Notes under the pieces: model-generated
The model's input: the letters and a program-made list of their open reading frames with translations, nothing else
What the model was told of the DNA's origin: nothing
The model's database searches: none
Part shown: positions 48,928 to 57,900 of the stretch, in pieces
How the letters are laid out: each line of letters starts with the position of its first letter
Position numbering within the stretch: the first letter of the stretch is position 1
Source of the DNA: Loripinus fragilis
Lineage: Eukaryota; Mollusca; Bivalvia; Lucinida; Lucinidae
DNA length: 64,000 bases
Reading direction: 5' to 3'
NCBI GenBank assembly: GCA_964019695.1
Contig: OZ026525.1
Span: 62,156,253-62,220,252 of the forward strand
Made by a program: the position numbers and the translations under genes

Positions 48928-51900
48928 GGGAATCATCAACATCGGTTAGCCCCCTTCATCTTTTATTAAAATGAAATTGAGGCTGCTTGAAAAACAGTGT
49001 GGATCTGATCAGCTGGCTTCTTCAGAAGCCAGCTGATCAGGATCAACACTGTTTTCAAGATGTATTCAGATACGGCACTCAGCAGGCAATTTATTGTTTT
49101 TGAATCGGCTTGTTTAGGTTTTTATGCAGCTTTTTTAAGTACTTGAATTGTCCTTGATGCAGTTTGATGAGTTCAATGTTATTGATTAAGCGTGATGCAA
49201 TTAATTATTTTGTATTTTTATGCAGCTTTTAAGTAATTGAATTGTTCTTGATGCAGTTTGATGAGTTTAATGTTATTGATTAAGCTTTGGTGCAGCTATT
49301 TTGATTTTTTATGCAGCTTTTAAGTAATTGAATTGTCCTTGATGCAGTTTGATGAGTTTAATGTTATTGATTAAGCTTTGGTGCAGCTATTTTGTATTTT
49401 TATGCAGCTTTTAAGTAATTGAATTGTTCTTGATGCAGTCTGAGGAGTTTAATGTTATTGATTAAGCTTTGGTGCAGCTATTTTGTATTTTTATGCAGCT
49501 TTTAAGTAATTGAATTGTTCTTGATGCAGTTTGGTGAGTTTAATGTTATTGATTAAGCTTTGGTGCAGCCATTTTGTATTTTTATGCAGCTTTTAAGTAA
49601 TTGAATTGTTCTTAATGCAGTCTGAGGAGTTTAATGTTATTGATTAAGCTTTGGTGCAGCTATTTTGTATTTTTATGCAGCTTTTAAGTAATTGAATTGT
49701 TCTTGATGCAGTTTGGTGAGTTTAATGTTATTGATTAAGCTTTGGTGCAGCTATTTTGTATTTTTATGCAGCTTTTAAGTAATTGAATTGTTCTTGATGC
49801 AGTCTGAGGAGTTTAATGTTATTGATTAAGCTTTGATGCAGCTATTTTGTATTTTTATGCAACTCAAAGTTAGCAATGCAGTTTGATGAGGTTAATGTTA
49901 TTGATTTAGCTTTGATGAGGCTATTTTGTCTTTTTATGCAACTTAAAGTTAGCGATGCAGTTTGATGAGTTTAATGTTATTGATTTAGCTTTGGGGCAGC
50001 TATTGTTCTTCATGCAGCTTTTAGTTTATGAATTGTCCTTGAAGCAATTTGATGAGTTTAAAGATATTGATTAAGCTGTGATACATTTGTATTTTTATGC
50101 AGCTTTAAGTTCATAACTTGTTCTTTGATACCTTTTGATGAGCTTTTAAACAGGTAACAAAAAAGAAAACTTGATGCAGTTTAATCTGAGCTTGGAGAGC
50201 AGCAAAGGCAGATAAAATATACCTAGATTGGGAAATCAAGTACACTTATGCAGTGAATGCTCAGAAATTCTGAAACGCATATCATATCCTTTTGATGCAT
50301 TTTGCTAATTCAATGCATTCTCTATTTAGCTTTGTATTTGAGGTGGTTATTTAAGAAATAAATTTGATTTTTGGAATGTTCATGGAATCATGAATACATG
50401 GGGTCTCTTACAATGCAAGGTCTTCACGTTATCTCGAGACCCAAAGTATTCATTATTCCATGAACAGACCAAAAATTGAATTTATTGCTTATGTTTACAT
50501 TTTATCATAAATATCTAAAATATAGAAATTGTTTATAATTTAGGAAACAAAACAGTTTTTTTTATTTAATATGTAATCGTATTAACATTTTTGTTTGAAT
50601 GTAAAATGGAAAAACGGAACAGCCAGTGTGTACACGGACAGCCTATGGAGTAAACAAGAGGCTTGTTTTGCACATGCGACTCAGGTGTAGCTCGCTGTAA
50701 ACCTGTCATAAGCGGCCACTCAAAAATAGACAAAACACAGATCTTAATGACAAATGGAAGCTTAATGAAGGTCGAAAGCATTGCAGAATGCTCCCCTTGG
50801 AGCATTCTGCAATAGTTTTGACCTGCATTAAGCGATATTCGGTTTTAAAACCAATTTTGGTGTTCTTTTTGAGTGGCCGCTAAAAGCAGGTTTGACTGTA
50901 CCTACCCAAGTTTTTACCACTTACCATACTGCAAAATTGGGGGCACTTTTGTAAGATGTTTTGGGATGTGTGCTGTTGAACTTAGAGGAACAGCCAATAT
51001 ATGTCTTAAATTTAAAAGGTTATCTTTATCTGATCTTGGAATAATTTGTTTGCTCTAGTTTTTTTTACCCTAGTTGTTTGGTAGTATATTGCAGCTAATT
51101 TAACTCCTACTAAATAAGGTTATATTTTGATTTAGTATTACAGGGGACAAAAATATTTCAATATTGCAGAGACTTACAATTCTCACTTGTCCTGCAAACA
51201 CATGCACTTGTCCTTTAAAAGCGTAATACTATGCAATAATGAACATAAGAGAGTAATATGCAAGATGACTTTCTCGAGTAATTCTTCCCAAAGCACTCTT
51301 CCTACAGGATGAGTGCTTTTGGAAGAATTACTCGTCTTTTCTAGATTTCACTTGTAATTATGAGCAGACGAGAATTATTTTTGTCCCCTGTATTATATTA
51401 AATATGGCTGTATTTTTATTTATTATTATTATTAACTAAGGTTGTCTATAGAGTTAGTATTAAATGTATATTAAATAAGGTTGTATTTTGATTTAGTATT
51501 TTTAGCCGAGTCCGCATCAGAAATGATGTCTCAAATGAGGTCAACTCCTCTTCAGAATCTCTCAAGAGAGCCCACAGATGAGGGGCTCTGGAATATAACA
51601 AGTATAGAATTCACTGGAGATAGGGTGGATGCATTGTTTTTGAAGCACTTTGCAATTTTTGATACACAATATCTTGTACTCCTCCTAAATATTTGGATGG
51701 TTATAGACATCTCTAAATCAAACATCATTAAACCAGATCAGCCTGTTCCTGAAGGAGCAGTCTGGTGAGGGTTTTACATTGTTTGCCATTCAAAAAATTC
51801 TACAATCTACATGCCTAATTATCAGGTATGGTAAATGTTCTAAACTTTCAGAAACTTCTTTCTATTCTCAAATAAAATATTCCTTATCAAGGCTGGAATT

Positions 51901-54900
51901 CACAAAATGCTAGTCAGAATAGCAAACAGGGAAGACCCTGATCGGACTGTTTCTTCAGAAGCAGTCTGATCTAAGTCTATGCTGTTTGTGTAGGCATTTT
52001 TGGCAGGCAACTAAGGTTCAAAATTTTGGAACATTGACTGTTGTCAAATAGATTACATGTAGTTTGAATGAACATGTCCAAAAATTTAGGGTTAATACAG
52101 TAGTCCATTTCCTATGTTTGTGACATATCATGTTAATCATCTGCTGCTGGCATAATATTATGTCAAGTCCTGTTTCTTAAAGCAATGAGTCAATTTAAAG
52201 ATTGATCTGTTGCAGATACATGTATTTGGTGATTAAGGGCCAAGTTATATCTACCTGCCTTACATACCCACTTTAAGACCCTGTACAGTACTACAGAAGA
52301 TTAGTTGCACAGCCCTTTTTAGTCTTACACTGGCTGCAAAGTACAAGGTAGTTTCACCCATTCAAATATCTAGACTATGTAATTAAAATAAACTTCTTTT
52401 ATCTTGTTTCCGAAATCGGGCTTTCTCAAATTCTGTCTAAAAACAAATATACCTGGATTCACTACAAGTTTCCAAAAACCTGTTCTTTCCCAATACATGT
52501 ATTGGACTTGATTAAAAAAAAGTTGTTTTATATTTCATCCTGCATTACCAGTAGCTTATTTTTATGGAAAGACATTTTTTGCTGAACAAATTCAAGTGGA
52601 AACTTTAAAGAAGCACCTGTGTTTTGGGGTGTTTTTTCAAATTTGATTCATTAAAGAAATTGCTGTTATCTTTTCTTGTTTACAGATGTCGAGCAGCCAT
52701 TAACTCCTGGTACATACATTAGTCTTGAGTTTGGTAACCTGTATGTAATGACATATGCTTAATAATGATAATCTGGGCCTCATCGCGACAAAACCTGTCT
52801 TCGGGGGTTTGCGAACAGCAAATGCGCAGACCAGCCTGCACATCCGTGCAGTCTGATCAGCGCTTTTGTTATTCGTTTATTGGAAAGTATCATATCTAGA
52901 CTTGCTACGAGCAAAATTTCATATTTCCAGCTAGTCTCTGTAGCTGAGCAGGCTGGTTTGAATCTCACTTTTTCAGAAACCCCAAAGACAGGTTTTCTCG
53001 CGATGAGGCCCATCTAACATAGCTCCAGGTGACTATAAATATCAAGATCCGGCAGAAGAAGCATTGCAATTTTGCATCGCTAATAAACCATTGTCCTGTT
53101 CATAAATTGTGATGCCATGTGAAAAACACGGATCCATGACGTTTCCTCAAAAACTGTTTTGTCTAAATGTGATTTTGTTTAAATATCATTTGGTCTAATG
53201 ACAGTTCTATCTAAATACCATTTATTGTAATGGACATTTCATCTACTAGAAAATTATTCAAAAATATAACAGTTCATCTAAAATGTCTAAACATGTCTAA
53301 ATTTCCTCTAAATTTCATCGAAAACTTAATTTATAAGTAAAATATTTTGGGAACAAAATTCTATTCTTTGCAACATTTTATTGACATTGAAAGGTCTGCA
53401 ATGTCTAGTAGTTCAAGTCATAATCATATCCCATGCAGGTAATCTATGTTTTCTCTGTCATGGTAGCTTCCATAGATCGGCTCACCTACAAAGACAGTAA
53501 GTGTACCTCATCTAAAAATTAATATTATTTTTAGACTAAATGTTGCACCCAGCAGATTTTAAGATAAGTTGTCAGACGAATTGTCCAATAGACCAAATGT
53601 CTATTTAAAATTAAAATGGCATTTAAACGAATTGGTCTATTTTTAGACTAAATGTTGCACCCAGCAGATTTTAAGATAAGTTGTCAGACGAATTATCCAA
53701 TAGACCAAATGTCTTTTTAAATACAAAATGGCATTTAGACGAATTGGTCATTAAATGAAATGGCATATAGGTGATATGACATTAAGACGAAATGGTTTTA
53801 GACGAAATGTTGTGCACCTGAAAAACACAAAATCTTACTTTCTATGGTTGAAAAATTGTAAGAAGCTTTTGTATTTCTCACCAGAAATATGCTTTATCAG
53901 ACTAAATTGTTGCTATATCCACTAACATATAAAATAGTTGACAAGCTTTTCATTGGTGGTAATTTGTTCTAAGAATAATGTACTTTTGTTGCTTTGCAGG
54001 AATTTTTAGAAAATGTTTGAAAGAAAAAAACAGTACAAATCAAAAGTTAAATAATGTTGATGAAAATGTGTGGATCCTGATCAGCTGGCTTATGGTGAAG
54101 CCAGCTGATCTGGTTCTACACGGTTTCAGAAAGAGGGAACAGAATATTGAAGCTCCATTAAGCAAGCACCTGTATTAAGCATTAAGCAATTTTGGATTAG
54201 CAATCAGATTTGTGTGTAAATTTGCAGTTTAGGTTATGGGTTATGGTGTGTAGAAAATGCTTAGTGTATTTACCCTTAACCCTTGTCATGCTGAATAGTT
54301 TTATGTACTACACTCCCTCCCAATTTTATTATGTTAACCTGTAGCATGTATTTTCAATCAGAGTGGAGCACAGTGGGGATCCTGTTTAGATGGCTTAGTT
54401 AGAAGCCAGCTGATCTGGATCTACATTGTTTTCAAAAAAGGATAAATCAGGGTTCAGCAGGACTAAGGTTAATGTTTTAACCTAAATATTCATACAGAAA
54501 GTCTTTAGCAAATACCACACTGGTATATGTATACTACCATTTGGTGGTATTTACGCGTATTGCTGGTACTTCATAGACCGGAAGTGGTAGATATTTGTGC
54601 TAATACTATATAGAAAAACATGCCATATGGCTAAAGGACTATAGAATTAGATCATTTCTAAGTATTGGGCATGCACATGGCGATTTATGTAAGCATTTAG
54701 GAATAGATATGAGTACCGATCTGGATGATCGGTACTCGAATCTATTCCTAAATGCTTACATAAATCGCCATGCACATACTAAATACTTAAAAATGATTGA
54801 AGGCTATAGTCCTTTAGGCATAAAACATGTTTTTCTATATAGTATTAACACCAATATCTACCACTTCCAGTTTATGAAGTACTGCAATATGTGTAAATAC

Positions 54901-57900
54901 CACCAAATCGACGTATACATTTACCAGTGTGAATGCTGTAAACTCAGGAATTTTCGGGAGAATTTTATTTTTTACTAATAGTGTTAAAGACATATTTGCC
55001 ACTGTGGCATTAAAAATATGATTTACATGTACCTACATCAGTAAACAACAGAGTGATTTCACCATTTCGTGAAAATAAAACTCTCAAGAAAATTTCTGAA
55101 TTTACAATAGTGTTAACCCAGATCAGCCTGCTACAGAGCAGTCTGACCTGAGGTCTACAATTTTTGCCATTGAATCACTATATATGGGCCATTTCATTAG
55201 ATTTGGATACAGCTTTCACTACTCGCACACACAAAGTAGAGATGTAGATGAAGGCTTAGGCCAATAATTAGGCCTCTAGCCCCACAAGATTACTGTATAT
55301 GCATATTCAACTCTTTGTCTACTAGTGACGTCTGCTCATAACCTTTGCAAACAGATTAGACCCTTATCAGGCCTGATAAAATGTCGGACCTGGTCTGGAT
55401 CCATCTGTTTGACACTCAGATGGTTAATTCCTGAAATAATTTTTCGAAAAAAGTGTTTTTGAAAAAAATCAGCAGACAACAAAAAAGCATGAACAATTTC
55501 CCAGGGGCCAAAGAGTTAAAGAATAAGAACCAAAATCTCATGAGCTGTCTTATATGGGCCTCGTCGCGAGAAAACCTGTCTTTGGGGTTTCCGCCAAAGC
55601 AAGATTAAAACCCGCCTGCTCAGCTACAGAGACTAGCTAGAAAGTTGATATTTAGCTCGTAGCAAGTCTATATATGATACTTTCCAATAAGCGAATGACA
55701 AAGGCGCTGATCAGGCTGCGCGGATGCACAGGCTGGTCTGCGCCATAGTTGTTCACAAACCCCCGAAGACAGGTTTTCTCGCATAAGGCCCATATTCTCT
55801 CAAGTATTCAGGCAGTCATATTGACTTGTTGAAACTTTTGCTTGGCTTCTATGGTGAGGTGTAAAAATGTCTGAATATTAACCTAAGCCTGCCAGTATTT
55901 TTTCCCTGAAATGAGGAGTGAAGTGGTTATATGGGTAAATAAGATACTGTTTGTTTGGATTTTGGTATGCAGGATTATCTGTTTGGTCTTCTGTTTGCTT
56001 TGGCTTACCTGTTTTTGTTTGATGTTCAAGATTTTATATTGGTCTGGTACAGTAAGAAAGGCGGCAAAGATCAGGAATCGATACAATCAAGTACCACACC
56101 TGGTAAAAAAAAAAAAGTACCACACCTGGCCCTGGTCTGGTAAAGGCATGTGTTGTGCAACAAATTTCTTTTTCAAATGTCAGTTTTGTTGTGTTGGCAA
56201 ATGTGACATGATAAACAGAGAGAAAAAATTGAAATTAGCATGATATTACCTCATATTAAACTTCAAGCCTATTACTGAGTAAGTCAATGATGACACTGAA
56301 ATGCACTGATAAAAGGTAAGGAATTTTTGCTTGTTGATATCCACAGGGTTCCCACAGGCTTGAAAAGAACTTGAATATACAATACTGTCTTGAAAAGTCC
56401 TTGAAAATAAAATTTGCCTTGAAAAGTACTTGAAAAACACTCAAAGGTCTTGAAAAGTCCATAAATTTTACCATGTGCAAGAGGATTCAACACTGTTTTT
56501 TGGAGGCCTAAATCAGTAAAAATTGTGGTGCCTTTATTTGGTGCAGCATATGCTGCACCAAATAAAGGCACCATAATTTTACTCTGATTTCTTTAGTAAT
56601 GGACTCTAGCAATTCAGAAGTAGAATTTTAAATGTAAATCAGTATTTTTCATATGTTTTCAGTCCTTGAAAATAGTAGGAAAGTCTTTGAAAAGTCCTTG
56701 AATTTTACATGAACTTGCCTGTATGAACCTTGACCCAGTATCACAGGTCGAACTGTCAGATTGCTTATCAAAAAGGCGTCTTTCCTCATCTAAGAGGCTA
56801 AAACTAGCAAAAAGTATTCTTGGCAGTTAAAATAATTAAATGGAAGAGGACGTATTAGACAGCTGTAAAATATATTTTTGGGCTGATATCACTAGAAGCT
56901 GTTCACATGGGTGAAAGTTCAAAATGTTCAAAATCCTGAACTTTCGAAACTAATCTCAAAAATTGCAATATGCCCACTAAATAATCACTATTTCAAGTTG
57001 AATGGTCAATTGTCTTTAGACAGATTGTATAAGAAAACTTATTAAAATCTCCTAAATTCAGCATTTTGAGGCTGACTTTCTGTTGAAAGTCAGCCTCAAA
57101 ATTCTAAATTCAGGAATAATCCTGAAAACTTTCACCCAAGTGTTCATTTTGATACCCATGTTTTTATTTTGATACAGTTAAAAATGTGTGTTTCATCAAC
57201 ATAGCAATACTCAATAGTAAAAGAAATGTGTTGTATCTACATTGAGCTTGTTTATATTTTGCAGCTGATGAGCAGGCTGATCAGACTCTGGAAGAAGAGA
57301 AAGAGACAGAAAAAGAGGCCGAGGATGAGCAGCAACCTAAAACACCAGAACCAGGTACTCCATAGGCTATTTTTAGATCATGACATCATTTCTATTTTTA
57401 GACAACATTGAAAAATTCAAGAAAAATTAAGTTAAGTTTTGAATACTTTTGAAAATCCTCCATTTTCCATAATATTTTCAAATACATGATATTTCGAAGG
57501 CATCAAAAGGCGCTATTATGGAGTAAAGGATTGATATGAGCAGCAGAGCCAGCACACTTTACGGGATTTTGGTACTCATCGCATATGGGCTAAAGTCTCT
57601 AATAAACGCCCATGCTGATGTATCCAGTAAAGCTAGAGGTCTAAATTTTGGTGTGAGCCTTCATCTACATCCATACTTGTGTATGCAAGCTTGCAGTAGC
57701 AAGGCTCTGGCGAGTTGTCCGAGCCTTTGCTGCTTGCTGATGCAATAAGTTCCGAATTCTTGTGCTCTGGCCCATATATGTGGAAAAAAGAAATAGGTTT
57801 GGATAAAGTAGGTGCTTGCTTTAGTCAGTTTTGCTTGCACTGCAGATGCTTGCATAAGATGAGGTTGGCTGTGTATTTACACTGGAATATTTTATGTGTA

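Noticed and set aside
53978..54178. Possible extra coding exon after the TTTGCTTTGCAG acceptor at about 53,999
   Set aside because: No usable donor in the right phase, and the frame runs into a GATCAG foldback shared with non-coding repeats.
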